NCBI RefSeq assembly: GCF_029871245.1
Contig: NZ_SSON01000029.1
Coordinates: 40,245-104,244, forward strand
Source of the DNA: Pseudomonas sp. BN102
GTDB taxonomy: Bacteria; Pseudomonadota; Gammaproteobacteria; Pseudomonadales; Pseudomonadaceae
DNA: 64,000 nucleotides
Reading direction: 5' to 3'
Shown piece by piece: positions 1 through 9,474 of the stretch; within the stretch, counting starts at the first letter, position 1; every line of letters starts with the position of its first letter. Below the pieces are notes generated by a model. That model was not told the DNA's origin, ran no database searches, and worked only from the letters and a program-made list of their open reading frames with translations. The position numbers were made by a program, and so were the translations under genes.

Positions 1-1532
1 CCTTCTATGTCATCAAGGGTTCGCCGGTGTTCGAGTCGCCCCTGGGGCTGTTCAACGCCGATGAAGACGGTGCCATCCTCGAAGAGGAGTACGGCATCCC
101 GCGGCGCTACCTGCGTACGGTTATCTCGCCCTGGGCGACCAAGCGCCTGAACGAGTTCGGTGGCGATATCAGCAAGTTCCGCGTGGTCAAGCTCTACCCC
201 TCGATTCTCAACCAGGTCGCCATCGCCAAGACCGAGCCGGGCGACGAGAACAACCAGGACATCTCGTCCCTGGTGGGCAAGGTGGATATCCGCAAGCTCG
301 AGGAATTCCCGCAGAACGACGCCGATGCCTACAGCTACTCGGGCGCGTTGTGCCGGGCCAACCAGGGCCTGATGGAATTCGTCGAGATGTTCAAGGCGCC
401 GATCAAGGTGCTGCACCCGCTGCTGACCGCCACCCAGGAAGGCAACTACAACAGCACCGAGGGCCTGGGCGGATTGCCGTTCAGCGGCATCATCCTGGCC
501 CACTCCAACGAATCGGAATGGCACAGCTTCCGTAACAACAAGAACAACGAAGCCTTCATCGACCGTATCTACATCGTCAAGGTCCCCTACTGCCTGCGGG
601 TCGCCGACGAGATCAAGATCTACGACAAGCTGCTGGTCGGCAGCTCGTTGGCCCACGCCCACTGCGCGCCGGACACCCTGCGCATGCTGGCGCAGTTTTC
701 CGCGCTGTCCCGCCTGAAGGAGCCGGAGAACTCGAACATCTACTCGAAGATGCGCGTCTACGACGGTGAGAACCTCAAGGATACCGATCCCAAGGCCAAG
801 TCGATCCAGGAATACCGCGATTCCGCAGGCGTGGACGAAGGCATGAACGGCCTGTCGACCCGCTTCGCCTTCAAGATCCTCTCCAAGGTATTCAACTTCG
901 ACCCCCATGAAGTGGCGGCCAACCCGGTGCACCTGCTCTATGTGCTGGAACAGCAGATCGAGCAGGAACAGTTCCCGGCGGAAACCCGCGAACGCTACCT
1001 GCGCTACATCAAGGAATACCTGGCGCCACGCTACATCGAGTTCATCGGCAAGGAGATCCAGACCGCCTACCTCGAGTCCTACAGCGAGTATGGCCAGAAC
1101 ATCTTCGACCGCTACGTGCTCTATGCCGACTTCTGGATCCAGGACCAGGAGTATCGCGACCCGGAAACCGGCGAGATCCTCAACCGCGTGGCGTTGAACG
1201 AGGAGCTCGAGAAGATCGAGAAGCCGGCCGGCATCAGCAACCCGAAGGACTTCCGCAACGAGATCGTCAACTTCGTACTGCGTGCCCGGGCCAACAACAA
1301 CGGCAAGAACCCCAGCTGGCTCAGCTACGAGAAGCTGCGGGTGGTGATCGAGAAGAAAATGTTCTCCAACACCGAAGACCTGTTGCCGGTCATCAGCTTC
1401 AATGCCAAGGGCAGCAAGGAGGAGCAGCAGAAACACAACGACTTCGTCAAACGCATGGTCGAGCGCGGCTATACGGAGAAGCAGGTACGCCTGCTGTCCG
1501 AATGGTACCTGCGGGTACGCAAGTCGCAGTAA
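1..1532 (+). CDS. prkA: PrkA family serine protein kinase, 5'-truncated
   Basis: The reading frame is already open at base 3, so the gene starts before the window; about 510 C-terminal residues of a family of about 640 are present. Visible sequence includes FYVIKGSPVFESPLGLF, part of the N-terminal AAA-type domain, followed by the long PrkA kinase-associated region ending in LRVRKSQ. PrkA/YeaG is a cytosolic AAA+/serine kinase-like protein linked to stress and nitrogen-starvation physiology. The next two genes, a YeaH-type and a SpoVR-type protein, form the conserved partner trio in the same orientation, which strongly supports the call. The GTG at 27 is internal and not a start. Confidence 0.96.
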   Translation, partial: FYVIKGSPVFESPLGLFNADEDGAILEEEYGIPRRYLRTVISPWATKRLNEFGGDISKFRVVKLYPSILNQVAIAKTEPGDENNQDISSLVGKVDIRKLEEFPQNDADAYSYSGALCRANQGLMEFVEMFKAPIKVLHPLLTATQEGNYNSTEGLGGLPFSGIILAHSNESEWHSFRNNKNNEAFIDRIYIVKVPYCLRVADEIKIYDKLLVGSSLAHAHCAPDTLRMLAQFSALSRLKEPENSNIYSKMRVYDGENLKDTDPKAKSIQEYRDSAGVDEGMNGLSTRFAFKILSKVFNFDPHEVAANPVHLLYVLEQQIEQEQFPAETRERYLRYIKEYLAPRYIEFIGKEIQTAYLESYSEYGQNIFDRYVLYADFWIQDQEYRDPETGEILNRVALNEELEKIEKPAGISNPKDFRNEIVNFVLRARANNNGKNPSWLSYEKLRVVIEKKMFSNTEDLLPVISFNAKGSKEEQQKHNDFVKRMVERGYTEKQVRLLSEWYLRVRKSQ

Positions 1533-1630
1533 AACAGTCTCAAGCTGCAAGCCTGGAGCAAGCCCGTCGGAGGCGCCGTCTCGCACGGCGTCTTCTGCGC
1601 CTTGCAGCCTGAAACTCCCCGGAGGGGTCT

Positions 1631-2902
1631 ATGAGCTACGTCATCGACAGGCGTCTGAACGGCAAGAACAAGAGCACGGTGAACCGCCAGCGGTTCCTGC
1701 GGCGTTACCGCGAGCACATCAAGAAGGCCGTGGAGGAGGCCGTGAGCCGCCGTTCCATCACCGATATGGAGCATGGCGAGCAGATCAGCATTCCCGGCCG
1801 CGATATCGACGAGCCCGTCCTGCACCATGGTCGTGGCGGACGGCAGACCATAGTCCACCCCGGCAACAAGGAATTCACCGCGGGTGACCGCATTCCCCGC
1901 CCCTCCGGCGGTGGTGGCGGGCGCGGCGGCGGCAAGGCGAGCAACACCGGCGAAGGGATGGACGACTTCGTCTTCCAGATCACCCAGGAGGAGTTCCTCG
2001 ACTTCATGTTCGAGGACCTCGAACTGCCCAACCTGGTCAAGCGCCACCTCTCCGGTGCCGACACCTTCAAGACGGTACGCGCCGGTATCAGCAACGAAGG
2101 CAGCCCGTCACGCATCAATATCGTCCGCACCCTGCGCTCGGCCCATGCCCGACGCATCGCCCTGTCGGGCAGCAGCCGCAGCAAGCTCAAGGAAGCCAAG
2201 GAGGAACTGGAGCGGCTCAAGCGCGAAGAGCCGGACAATTTCAGCGATATCCAGGAACTTGAAGCTGAAATTGCCAAACTTCGCGCCAGAATCGAGCGTG
2301 TTCCCTACCTCGACACCTTCGACCTCAAGTACAACCTGCTGGTCAAGCAGCCCAACCCGTCGTCCAAGGCGGTGATGTTCTGCCTGATGGACGTGTCCGG
2401 CTCCATGACCCAGGCGACCAAGGACATCGCCAAGCGCTTCTTCATCCTGCTCTACCTGTTCCTCAAGCGGAACTACGACAAGATCGAGGTCGTCTTCATC
2501 CGCCACCACACGAGCGCTCGCGAGGTGGACGAGGAAGAGTTCTTCTACTCCCGGGAAACCGGCGGCACCATCGTTTCCAGCGCGCTCAAGCTGATGCAGG
2601 AAATCATGGCCGAGCGCTATCCCATCAATGAATGGAACATCTACGCCGCCCAGGCATCGGACGGCGACAACTGGAATGACGATTCCCCCATCTGTCGGGA
2701 TATCCTGATCAAACAGATCATGCCGTTCGTGCAGTACTACACCTACGTCGAGATCACCCCGCGCGAGCATCAGGCGCTGTGGTACGAGTACGAGCAGGTC
2801 TGCGAGGCGTTCGACGATACCTTCGCCCAGCAACAGATCGTCTCGGCGGCGGATATCTACCCGGTGTTCCGCGAACTCTTCCAGCGCCGGCTGGTGACCT
2901 GA
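1631..2902 (+). CDS. YeaH/YhbH family protein (DUF444)
   Basis: This 423-residue protein matches the DUF444 YeaH/YhbH family, the usual partner of PrkA. A glycine-rich linker lies near residues 92–105, a charged, probably helical segment near 180–220, and a von Willebrand factor A-like MIDAS motif DVSGSM at residues 254–259. The VWA-like fold suggests a metal-dependent protein-interaction role; the biochemical function is not established. The start follows a purine-rich GGAGGGGT ribosome site about 5 bases upstream. It lies 98 bp after prkA and 13 bp before the SpoVR gene, consistent with one operon. Confidence 0.95.
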   Translation: MSYVIDRRLNGKNKSTVNRQRFLRRYREHIKKAVEEAVSRRSITDMEHGEQISIPGRDIDEPVLHHGRGGRQTIVHPGNKEFTAGDRIPRPSGGGGGRGGGKASNTGEGMDDFVFQITQEEFLDFMFEDLELPNLVKRHLSGADTFKTVRAGISNEGSPSRINIVRTLRSAHARRIALSGSSRSKLKEAKEELERLKREEPDNFSDIQELEAEIAKLRARIERVPYLDTFDLKYNLLVKQPNPSSKAVMFCLMDVSGSMTQATKDIAKRFFILLYLFLKRNYDKIEVVFIRHHTSAREVDEEEFFYSRETGGTIVSSALKLMQEIMAERYPINEWNIYAAQASDGDNWNDDSPICRDILIKQIMPFVQYYTYVEITPREHQALWYEYEQVCEAFDDTFAQQQIVSAADIYPVFRELFQRRLVT

Positions 2903-2915
2903 GGGGAGGCGTCCC

Positions 2916-4481
2916 ATGACTGCCAGCAAGAAGGAACGCAAACCGATTTCCACGGGGTCCGAATGGACCTTCGACCTGATCCGCGCCTATGACCGCGAGA
3001 TCAGCCGGATTGCCGAGCGCTATGCGCTGGACACCTATCCGAACCAGATCGAGGTGATCAGCGCCGAACAGATGATGGATGCCTATGCCTCTGTCGGCAT
3101 GCCCCTGGGCTACCACCACTGGTCCTACGGCAAGCACTTCCTCGCCACCGAGAAAAGCTATTCCCGCGGCCAGATGGGCCTGGCCTATGAAATCGTCATC
3201 AACTCCGACCCCTGCATCGCCTACCTGATGGAGGAGAACACCATCACCATGCAGGCCCTGGTGATCGCCCACGCCTGCTATGGCCACAACAGCTTCTTCA
3301 AGGGCAACTACCTGTTCCGCACCTGGACCGACGCCAGCTCCATCATCGACTACCTGGTGTTCGCCAAGCAGTACATCATGCAGTGCGAGGAGCGCCACGG
3401 CATCGACGCCGTGGAAGACCTGCTGGACTCCTGCCACGCCCTGATGAACTACGGCGTCGATCGCTACAAGCGGCCCTACCCGATATCCGCCGAGGAGGAA
3501 CGGCGCCGGCAGAAGGACCGCGAGGAACACCTGCAGAAGCAGATCAACGACCTCTGGCGCACCATTCCCAAGGGATCCGGCAAGGGTGGCGACAAGGACA
3601 ACCAGCGCTTCCCGGTGGAACCCCAGGAAAACATCCTCTACTTCCTCGAGAAGCACGCCCCGCTGCTGGAGCCCTGGCAACGCGAGGTGGTGCGCATCGT
3701 GCGCAAGATCGCCCAATACTTCTACCCGCAGCGCCAGACCCAGGTGATGAACGAAGGTTGGGCCACCTTCTGGCACTACACCCTGATGAACGACCTGTAC
3801 GACGAAGGCCTGGTCACCGACGGCTTCATGATGGAATTCCTCCAGTCGCACACCAGCGTCATCTACCAGCCAGGCTTCGACAGCCCCTACTACAGCGGGA
3901 TCAACCCTTACACCCTGGGCTTCGCGATGTACCGCGACATCCGCCGCATCTGCGAAGAGCCCACCGAGGAGGACAAGCGCTGGTTCCCCGACATCGCCGG
4001 CAGCGACTGGCTTTCCACCCTCAAGTTCGCGATGAGCAGCTTCAAGGACGAAAGTTTCATCCTGCAGTTCCTCTCGCCCAAGGTGATCCGCGACCTCAAG
4101 CTGTTCAGCATCCTCGACGACGACCAGAAGGACGAACTGCTGGTGCCGGCCATCCATGACGAGCAGGGTTACCGGCTGATCCGCGAGACACTCGCCGCGC
4201 AGTACAACCTCGGCAACCGCGAGCCCAACGTGCAGATCTGGAGCGTCGACCGGCGCGGCGACCGCTCGCTGACCCTGCGCCACCAGCAGCACGACCGCAA
4301 ACCCCTGGGCGAATCCACCGAGGAAGTGCTCCGCCACCTGCACCGCCTCTGGGGCTTCGACATCCACCTGGAAACCCGCCAGGGCGAGCAGATCACCGGG
4401 AGCCACCACGTCCCCCCAAAGGGGGAACGCACTGAGGACGGGGAATACCCGCGCCTGGACCTGATCATTCCGCCCATTTGA
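2916..4481 (+). CDS. SpoVR family protein (YcgB-like)
   Basis: This 521-residue protein is a full-length SpoVR/YcgB family member, with the conserved HACYGHNSFFKGNY and NEGWATFWHY segments typical of the family. The family is named for a Bacillus sporulation protein but is widespread in non-sporulating proteobacteria, always near prkA and yeaH. Its molecular role is unknown. The GGGGAGG ribosome site sits about 6 bases before the ATG and the gene follows yeaH by only 13 bp, so the three genes are very likely cotranscribed. The His-rich and Glu-rich conserved blocks could bind metal, but that is inference. Confidence 0.95.
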   Translation: MTASKKERKPISTGSEWTFDLIRAYDREISRIAERYALDTYPNQIEVISAEQMMDAYASVGMPLGYHHWSYGKHFLATEKSYSRGQMGLAYEIVINSDPCIAYLMEENTITMQALVIAHACYGHNSFFKGNYLFRTWTDASSIIDYLVFAKQYIMQCEERHGIDAVEDLLDSCHALMNYGVDRYKRPYPISAEEERRRQKDREEHLQKQINDLWRTIPKGSGKGGDKDNQRFPVEPQENILYFLEKHAPLLEPWQREVVRIVRKIAQYFYPQRQTQVMNEGWATFWHYTLMNDLYDEGLVTDGFMMEFLQSHTSVIYQPGFDSPYYSGINPYTLGFAMYRDIRRICEEPTEEDKRWFPDIAGSDWLSTLKFAMSSFKDESFILQFLSPKVIRDLKLFSILDDDQKDELLVPAIHDEQGYRLIRETLAAQYNLGNREPNVQIWSVDRRGDRSLTLRHQQHDRKPLGESTEEVLRHLHRLWGFDIHLETRQGEQITGSHHVPPKGERTEDGEYPRLDLIIPPI

Positions 4482-4546
4482 TCGGTTGACCGCATGGCCG
4501 GCCGGCGCCGAGCATGCGGATCAGCCACTATGGGAGCCGTCCTCAG

Positions 4547-5056
4547 ATGCGTCTGTTCTCCGTCCTGCTGCTGTGCCTGGCCCTGGCCACCTGCGCCAGC
4601 CCGATCCCGCAGATCCGCGTCCTGCAGCCTGCCTCTCCGGAGCTGGCGGGTCGCGGCACCTTCGAGCTGGTCTCCCCGGAACAAGCCGTGGAGGGCGAAC
4701 TGCCCTACCGCGAACGCTACGCCCAACTCGCGCCGCTGATCCGTCAGGGCCTGGCGAGCCGTGGCTACCAGGCCGCCAACGATGCCCAGCTGCGGGTCTA
4801 CTACTGGCTGGCGGTAAACGACACGCCGCTGGAGTTCAAGGTCGACCAGGCACCGCCCAGCCCCCTCGGCCCCTACCAGGCCATCCATCGACTGCGCGAT
4901 GAAACCGGCACCTTGCGACTGCGTCTGACCGACTCGGCCGGCCAGGTGCTCTGGGAGGGCCTGGCCATCACCGGCCTCAGCCCTTCGCGCGACAGCGCCG
5001 AGCTGCTGGCGAGCGCCGTGCGCGCACTGATCGAGCAACTCCCCGCAGCCCGTTAG
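4547..5056 (+). CDS. small predicted lipoprotein (DUF4136-like)
   Basis: This 169-residue protein begins with a short hydrophobic signal and a lipobox LATC with the lipidated cysteine at residue 16, followed by an extracytoplasmic beta-rich sequence. It resembles DUF4136-type lipoproteins by pattern only. I chose the ATG at 4547 rather than the upstream in-frame ATG at 4514 because it has a GGAG site 10 bases upstream and places the signal peptide at the N-terminus. A gene of this size sits between the SpoVR gene and cca in P. aeruginosa as I recall (PA0585). Function is unknown. Confidence 0.8.
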   Translation: MRLFSVLLLCLALATCASPIPQIRVLQPASPELAGRGTFELVSPEQAVEGELPYRERYAQLAPLIRQGLASRGYQAANDAQLRVYYWLAVNDTPLEFKVDQAPPSPLGPYQAIHRLRDETGTLRLRLTDSAGQVLWEGLAITGLSPSRDSAELLASAVRALIEQLPAAR

Positions 5057-5064
5057 GCTGCTAT

Positions 5065-5082
5065 CCTCCGCAGCCACGGAGG
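5065..5082 (+). promoter_or_regulatory. hairpin occluding the cca ribosome-binding site
   Basis: CCTCCG (5065–5070), a six-base loop and CGGAGG (5077–5082) form a perfect 6-bp stem immediately before the cca start at 5089. The right arm is the only good Shine–Dalgarno sequence for cca. Folding would hide it, so translation could be modulated; this is inferred from sequence alone. Confidence 0.45.
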
Positions 5083-5088
5083 CAAGCC

Positions 5089-6321
5089 ATGCAGATATAC
5101 AAAGTTGGCGGCGCAGTACGCGACCGCCTGTTGGGACGCCCGGTTACCGAGAACGACTGGGTAGTAGTAGGCGCCACCGCCGAAGAGATGCTCGAACAGG
5201 GCTACCGTCCGGTGGGTGCCGATTTCCCGGTATTCCTCCATCCGCAGAGCGGCGAGGAGTACGCCCTGGCGCGCACCGAGCGCAAGAGCGGCCGCGGCTA
5301 CGGCGGCTTCACCTTCTTCGCCAGCCCTGACGTAACCCTGGAGCAGGACCTGACCCGCCGCGACCTCACGGTCAACGCCATGGCCGAGGACGACCAGGGC
5401 AATCTAATCGACCCCTACGGCGGCCGGCAGGACCTCGAGGCCAGGCTGTTGCGCCATGTCTCCCCCGCCTTCGCCGAAGACCCCCTGCGCGTGCTGCGGG
5501 TTGCACGTTTCGCCGCGCGCTACGCCCCGCTGGGGTTCCGGGTGGCGGAGGAAACCCTGGAGCTGATGCGGCGCATCGCCGAATCCGGTGAGCTGGACGC
5601 CCTGACCCCGGAGCGCAGCTGGAAGGAAATCTCCCGCGCCCTCATGGAGCCGCGCCCGGACGTGTTCATCCAGGTCCTGCGCGAATGCGGCGCCCTCGCC
5701 GCCTGGCTACCCGAACTGGACCGCCTGTTCGGCGTCCCCCAGCCGGAAAAACACCACCCCGAGGTGGACTCCGGCGTGCACGTACTGGCCGTGCTGCGCC
5801 AGTGCGCGGAACACGACCAGCCGCTCACCGTGCGCTGGGCCTCTCTGCTGCACGACCTGGGCAAGGGCCTGACCCCGGAAGAGGAGTGGCCACAGCACAT
5901 CGCCCACGAAAAGCGCGGCCTCAAGCTGATCAAGGCGGTGAACGAGCGTTGCAAGGCTCCGCGCGACTGCCAGGAACTGGCGTTGCTGGTAGGCGAGTAC
6001 CACACCCACGCCCATCGGGCCCTGGAGCTGCGCGCCTCGACGCTGCTGGAGCTGCTGCAGAGCTTCGACGTCTACCGCCGCCCCCAGCGCTTCGAGGAAT
6101 TCGTCGCCGCCAGCGAGATGGATGCACGTGGCCGCACCGGCCTGGAACGGCGCGAATACCCCCAGGCAGCCTACCTGCTGGGCGCAGCCGCTGCCGCCCG
6201 TGCGGTCGCGGTGCAACCGCTGCTGGAAAAAGGCTTGAAAGGCGCGGAGCTGGGCGAAGCGCTCAAAGGCGAACGCCTCAAGGCGCTCAAGGCTTACAAG
6301 GAAGCCGGGGGAAAGGCCTGA
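5089..6321 (+). CDS. cca: CCA-adding tRNA nucleotidyltransferase with HD domain
   Basis: This 410-residue protein adds or repairs the 3'-CCA end of tRNA. The N-terminal class II nucleotidyltransferase domain starts with [12 protein letters not shown], followed by the [14 protein letters not shown] and [10 protein letters not shown] blocks; the C-terminal HD phosphohydrolase domain shows LLHDLGKG near residue 257. Length matches the multifunctional gammaproteobacterial enzyme. The first carboxylate of the nucleotidyltransferase DxD motif is Glu here (TENDW), a conservative change I believe occurs in other pseudomonads. The 3' end overlaps the convergent folK gene by 28 bp. Confidence 0.97.
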   Translation: MQIYKVGGAVRDRLLGRPVTENDWVVVGATAEEMLEQGYRPVGADFPVFLHPQSGEEYALARTERKSGRGYGGFTFFASPDVTLEQDLTRRDLTVNAMAEDDQGNLIDPYGGRQDLEARLLRHVSPAFAEDPLRVLRVARFAARYAPLGFRVAEETLELMRRIAESGELDALTPERSWKEISRALMEPRPDVFIQVLRECGALAAWLPELDRLFGVPQPEKHHPEVDSGVHVLAVLRQCAEHDQPLTVRWASLLHDLGKGLTPEEEWPQHIAHEKRGLKLIKAVNERCKAPRDCQELALLVGEYHTHAHRALELRASTLLELLQSFDVYRRPQRFEEFVAASEMDARGRTGLERREYPQAAYLLGAAAAARAVAVQPLLEKGLKGAELGEALKGERLKALKAYKEAGGKA

Positions 6322-6836
6322 CGCAGGGCCGGCGGCGTCAGCTCGGCGCCGCGCCAGACGAAGGATGCGGGCCAGAGCGCCTGCTGGATGCTGGACGCTT
6401 GCCAGAGCTCGGCGAAGGTCCTGCCCTCGCCCGGATGCCGCCCCTCGGGCGCCAGCAGAGCCAGGGGCCACAGCACGAAGGCATTCTTCAGCACTTCGGC
6501 GCGCGGCAGGATCAGACCATCGAAGTTGCCCACCCGGTCGCCGTAGAACAGCACGTCGATATCCAGCGGCAGGCCCTTGCGGCCGGGGGCATAGCGGCCG
6601 TTGTCCGCCTCGATGACTTTGAGCCGGCGGTCCAGTTCGTGCAGCGACAGGTCGGTACGGGCGGAAACCACCAAGTTGAAGAAATGCCCGCTCTTGATGC
6701 CCACGGCCTGGCTCTCGAACACCGGCGAGCACTGCATGTCTTGAAGGAATTCGGCCAGGGCTTCGAGCCCGGCGGTCAGGTTGCGCTCGCGCTCGATATT
6801 GCTGCCGAGGCCGAGGTAAATAGGCGTCAGCGACAT
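6294..6836 (-). CDS. folK: 2-amino-4-hydroxy-6-hydroxymethyldihydropteridine diphosphokinase (FolK family)
   Basis: This 180-residue protein transfers pyrophosphate from ATP to 6-hydroxymethyl-dihydropterin in folate biosynthesis. It begins [15 protein letters not shown], the N-terminal HPPK signature, and contains [12 protein letters not shown], the conserved metal-binding Asp block. The protein is a little longer than short HPPKs because the C-terminus runs into the convergent end of cca. It overlaps the 3' end of folB by 10 bp on the same strand, so the two folate genes are translationally coupled. Pseudomonas usually carries a second folK elsewhere (near panB), so this copy may be a paralogue. 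Confidence 0.88.
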   Translation of the reverse strand: MSLTPIYLGLGSNIERERNLTAGLEALAEFLQDMQCSPVFESQAVGIKSGHFFNLVVSARTDLSLHELDRRLKVIEADNGRYAPGRKGLPLDIDVLFYGDRVGNFDGLILPRAEVLKNAFVLWPLALLAPEGRHPGEGRTFAELWQASSIQQALWPASFVWRGAELTPPALRQAFPPASL

Positions 6837-7180
6837 CCGCGCTCGATCTCCACACCGACACTGCTGGCCGCGGGCACGGCGCCCGGCTTGTGCAACTTCA
6901 GGCGAACCCAGGGGATATCGAACTCGGCCATCAGCACCGCGACCAGGCGCTCGGCAAAGGTCTCCACCAGCAGGAACTGCGCCTCGGCGGCGAATGCCTG
7001 GATGCGCTGGGACACGGCCGCATAGTCGAGCGCCCTGTCGAGGTCATCGCCCTCGGCGGCGGGACGATTATCCCAGCCCAGTTGCAGGTCCAGGCGCAGG
7101 CATTGGCGAATGCTGCGCTCCCAGTCATAGGCACCGATTACGGTGTCGACTTCCAGACCCTCGATGAAAACCGTGTCCAC
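6827..7180 (-). CDS. folB: dihydroneopterin aldolase
   Basis: This 117-residue protein has the compact single-domain FolB fold, with [16 protein letters not shown] at the N-terminus and the conserved lysine-containing KLHKPGAV near the C-terminus. FolB cleaves or epimerises dihydroneopterin to give the substrate of FolK, encoded immediately downstream with a 10-bp overlap. The gene is divergent from plsY, with only about 50 bp between the start codons, which must hold both promoters. Length is typical of the family. The pairing folB–folK next to plsY and tsaD is conserved in Pseudomonas. Confidence 0.95.
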   Translation of the reverse strand: MDTVFIEGLEVDTVIGAYDWERSIRQCLRLDLQLGWDNRPAAEGDDLDRALDYAAVSQRIQAFAAEAQFLLVETFAERLVAVLMAEFDIPWVRLKLHKPGAVPAASSVGVEIERGCR

Positions 7181-7231
7181 GTCAGTGCTGCCCCGCTAGA
7201 ATCGGGACTTCCTCGCCCCGGAATGGATACC

Positions 7232-7801
7232 ATGTTTTGGCTGCTGGCGACTCTCGCCTACCTGCTCGGATCGTTGTCCTTCGCCATTCTGCTCAGCCGT
7301 CTGTTCGGCACGGGCGACCCGCGTGCCCAGGGCTCCGGCAACCCTGGTGCCACCAACATGCTGCGGGTGGCGGGAAAGAAGCTTGCGATCCTGACCCTGC
7401 TCGGCGACCTGTGCAAAGGCCTGCTGCCCGTCCTGGTCGCTCATCTTTGCGGCCTGAGCATCCACCAACAGGCCTGGATCGGCCTCGCCGCAGTGCTCGG
7501 GCACCTGTATCCCTTGTACTTCCGTTTCCGTGGTGGCAAGGGCGTCGCCACTGCCGCCGGCATGCTGCTCGGGCTTTACCCCCCGGCTGCCTTGCTGGCC
7601 ATCGGCGCCTGGCTGCTGACCTTCTACCTGACCCGCACCAGTTCTCTCGCAGCGCTGATCGCCACGCCACTGACCCTGCCGCTCCTGGCCTGGCAACAAC
7701 CCGGCGCGCTCCTGCCAATGACGGTACTCACCGGACTCATCGTCTGGCGTCATCGCGGCAATCTACGCGACCTTGTCGCCGGACGCGAACGGCATTTCTG
7801 A
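7232..7801 (+). CDS. plsY: acyl-phosphate glycerol-3-phosphate acyltransferase
   Basis: This 189-residue integral membrane protein transfers an acyl group from acyl-phosphate to glycerol-3-phosphate, the first step of phospholipid synthesis. The three PlsY motifs are recognisable: GSGNPGATN (residues 34–42), the central [21 protein letters not shown] block and a C-terminal [10 protein letters not shown]. About five membrane segments are evident. I chose the ATG at 7232, since the open frame extends far upstream across folB without biological sense; an ATG three codons earlier (7223) is also possible. A TAGAAT at 7196 could be the -10 element. Confidence 0.96.
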   Translation: MFWLLATLAYLLGSLSFAILLSRLFGTGDPRAQGSGNPGATNMLRVAGKKLAILTLLGDLCKGLLPVLVAHLCGLSIHQQAWIGLAAVLGHLYPLYFRFRGGKGVATAAGMLLGLYPPAALLAIGAWLLTFYLTRTSSLAALIATPLTLPLLAWQQPGALLPMTVLTGLIVWRHRGNLRDLVAGRERHF

Positions 7802-7832
7802 CTAGCTGAAGTGAAAACGGCTCAAGCGGCCG

Positions 7833-8858
7833 TCAGACGGCGGACAGCTGCTCCATCGACCAACGCGGCTGCACGGCAATCGCCGGACCGTCCTGCTGCC
7901 CTGCCAGCAAACGCTGACAACCGGCGTAGGCGATCATCGCGCCGTTGTCGGTACAGAAGCGTGGCCGAGCATAGAACACATCACCCTTGAACTCGCCGAG
8001 CATCTTGCCCAGCGACTGGCGCAGCGACTGGTTGGCGCTGACCCCGCCAGCGATCACCAGGCGCTTCAGGCCGGTCTGCTTGAGGGCGCGCCGGCACTTG
8101 ATGGTAAGAGTCTCCACCACCGCCTGTTCGAAGGCCAGAGCGATGTCGCAACGGGTTTGCTCGCCGTCGTCCCCGGCATTGCGGCACTGCTGCCAGGTGT
8201 TGAGGGCGAAGGTCTTGAGCCCGCTGAAGCTGAAGTCCAGGCCTGGGCGGTCGGTCATCGGCCGCGGGAAAGTGAAGCGGCCAGGCGTGCCGGTCTGGGC
8301 CAGGCGGGCGATCTCCGGACCGCCTGGATAGCCGAGCCCGATCAACTTGGCGGTCTTGTCGAACGCTTCACCCGCGGCGTCGTCCACCGATTCGCCAAGC
8401 AGCGCATAGCGGCCGATGCCGTCCACCCGCACCAGTTGGGTATGGCCGCCGGAAACCAGCAGGGCGACGAATGGGAACTGCGGTGGCTGTTCTTCCAGCA
8501 TGGGCGCCAGCAGGTGGCCTTCCATATGGTGCACACCGAGCGCCGGCACCCCCCAGGCAAAGGCCAGGGCCTGGGCGCAGGAGGCGCCTACCAGCAGCGC
8601 GCCGACCAGGCCGGGGCCGGCGGTATAGGCGATGCCATCGATGTCCTCGGGTTTGCGGTCGGCCTCGGCCAGCACCTGGCGCAGTAACGGCAGCATGCGC
8701 TTGACGTGGTCGCGGGAGGCCAGCTCGGGCACGACGCCGCCATAGACCCGGTGCAGGTCGATCTGACTGAACAGCGCGTCGGCCAGCAGGCCGCGTTCGC
8801 TGTCATATAGGGCGACGCCGGTTTCGTCGCAGGAGGTTTCCAACCCCAGCACTAGCAT
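7833..8858 (-). CDS. tsaD: tRNA N6-threonylcarbamoyladenosine transferase
   Basis: This 341-residue protein is the catalytic subunit for t6A37 formation on ANN-decoding tRNAs. It begins [19 protein letters not shown] and contains the metal-binding [10 protein letters not shown] motif, the VSGGHTQLV loop and a late NQSLR block, all diagnostic for TsaD/Gcp. The start at 8858 was chosen over an upstream in-frame ATG at 8885 because it aligns with the conserved N-terminus. The gene is divergent from rpsU. Length is as expected for a proteobacterial enzyme. Confidence 0.97.
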   Translation of the reverse strand: MLVLGLETSCDETGVALYDSERGLLADALFSQIDLHRVYGGVVPELASRDHVKRMLPLLRQVLAEADRKPEDIDGIAYTAGPGLVGALLVGASCAQALAFAWGVPALGVHHMEGHLLAPMLEEQPPQFPFVALLVSGGHTQLVRVDGIGRYALLGESVDDAAGEAFDKTAKLIGLGYPGGPEIARLAQTGTPGRFTFPRPMTDRPGLDFSFSGLKTFALNTWQQCRNAGDDGEQTRCDIALAFEQAVVETLTIKCRRALKQTGLKRLVIAGGVSANQSLRQSLGKMLGEFKGDVFYARPRFCTDNGAMIAYAGCQRLLAGQQDGPAIAVQPRWSMEQLSAV

Positions 8859-8948
8859 GGGTATGAGCCTTTCTGGCCTGGCCAATGAAGAAGGCGCGAA
8901 TCATAATCGCCGCCCCTCCTGCCGACCAGCGGTTTTCGACTGAAGGCT

Positions 8949-8977
8949 TTGCATTCCAAGGCCCGAGGCGTTAATAT
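8949..8977 (+). promoter_or_regulatory. sigma-70 promoter of the rpsU–dnaG–rpoD operon
   Basis: TTGCAT (8949–8954), a 17-bp spacer and TAATAT (8972–8977) form a near-consensus promoter about 88 bp upstream of the rpsU start and pointing into the macromolecular-synthesis operon. Confidence 0.7.
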
Positions 8978-9064
8978 CCGCAGCCCTTGAAATCCGACGC
9001 GCCACCGAGCCAGCTTTTGCCGGAATGCGTCGACCATTCGGTAATTGATGAAGGTACGACCTGG

Positions 9065-9280
9065 ATGCCAGCCGTCAAAGTTAAAGAGAACGAACCCTTC
9101 GACGTAGCCCTGCGTCGTTTCAAGCGCTCCTGCGAGAAAGCCGGCGTACTGGCCGAAGTTCGCAGCCGTGAGTTTTACGAGAAGCCCACTGCCGAGCGCA
9201 AGCGCAAAGCCGCCGCCGCGGTCAAGCGTCACGCCAAGAAAGTGCAGCGCGAGCAGCGCCGCCGCGAGCGCCTGTACTGA
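9065..9280 (+). CDS. rpsU: 30S ribosomal protein S21
   Basis: This 71-residue, strongly basic protein begins [20 protein letters not shown] and ends in a run of Lys and Arg residues, the full S21 sequence pattern. S21 is a small-subunit protein involved in initiation on mRNA. The frame is open upstream to 8987 but the conserved N-terminus fixes the ATG at 9065. It is the first gene of the rpsU–dnaG–rpoD operon and is followed by a GC-rich hairpin and a strong terminator before dnaG. Confidence 0.98.
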   Translation: MPAVKVKENEPFDVALRRFKRSCEKAGVLAEVRSREFYEKPTAERKRKAAAAVKRHAKKVQREQRRRERLY

Positions 9281-9310
9281 GTTAACAGGCTCCGCAGCAC
9301 GCTCAAGCAT

Positions 9311-9330
9311 CGCCCGGCTCCGGCCGGGCG
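9311..9330 (+). other. GC-rich hairpin after rpsU
   Basis: CGCCCGGC and GCCGGGCG form a perfect 8-bp stem around a 4-base loop, 30 bp after the rpsU stop. It has no T-tract. It may be an mRNA 3'-end stabiliser or processing site, by analogy with the processed rpsU–dnaG transcript of enteric bacteria; this is inference. Confidence 0.5.
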
Positions 9331-9352
9331 AGTGCATAGTGAGCGCCCAAGA

Positions 9353-9388
9353 AACTCCGCTTCGCCCCGGCGAATGCCGGAGTTTTTT
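9353..9388 (+). terminator. intrinsic terminator/attenuator between rpsU and dnaG
   Basis: AACTCCG pairs with CGGAGTT, and the interior TTCGCC pairs with GGCGAA, followed by six T's (9383–9388). This is a strong rho-independent terminator inside the operon. In Escherichia coli a terminator at the same place reduces dnaG expression relative to rpsU; the same role is inferred here. Confidence 0.8.
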
Positions 9389-9474
9389 GCTTTCCAGCGC
9401 GAGCACCCCGCCCGCTGTCGCCCTCGCCGGGGGCCGGGAGTATGCTTTGAACCTTCCTGCGCCCTGAGCACCCT

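Noticed and set aside
2754..4409. 551-codon minus-strand ORF opposite the SpoVR gene
   Set aside because: Antisense to a well-conserved SpoVR protein, rich in Val, Gly and Asp as expected for a reverse-frame shadow.
9281..9474. A small gene between rpsU and dnaG
   Set aside because: The interval is filled by two hairpins and a terminator, and no frame has a start with a plausible protein.
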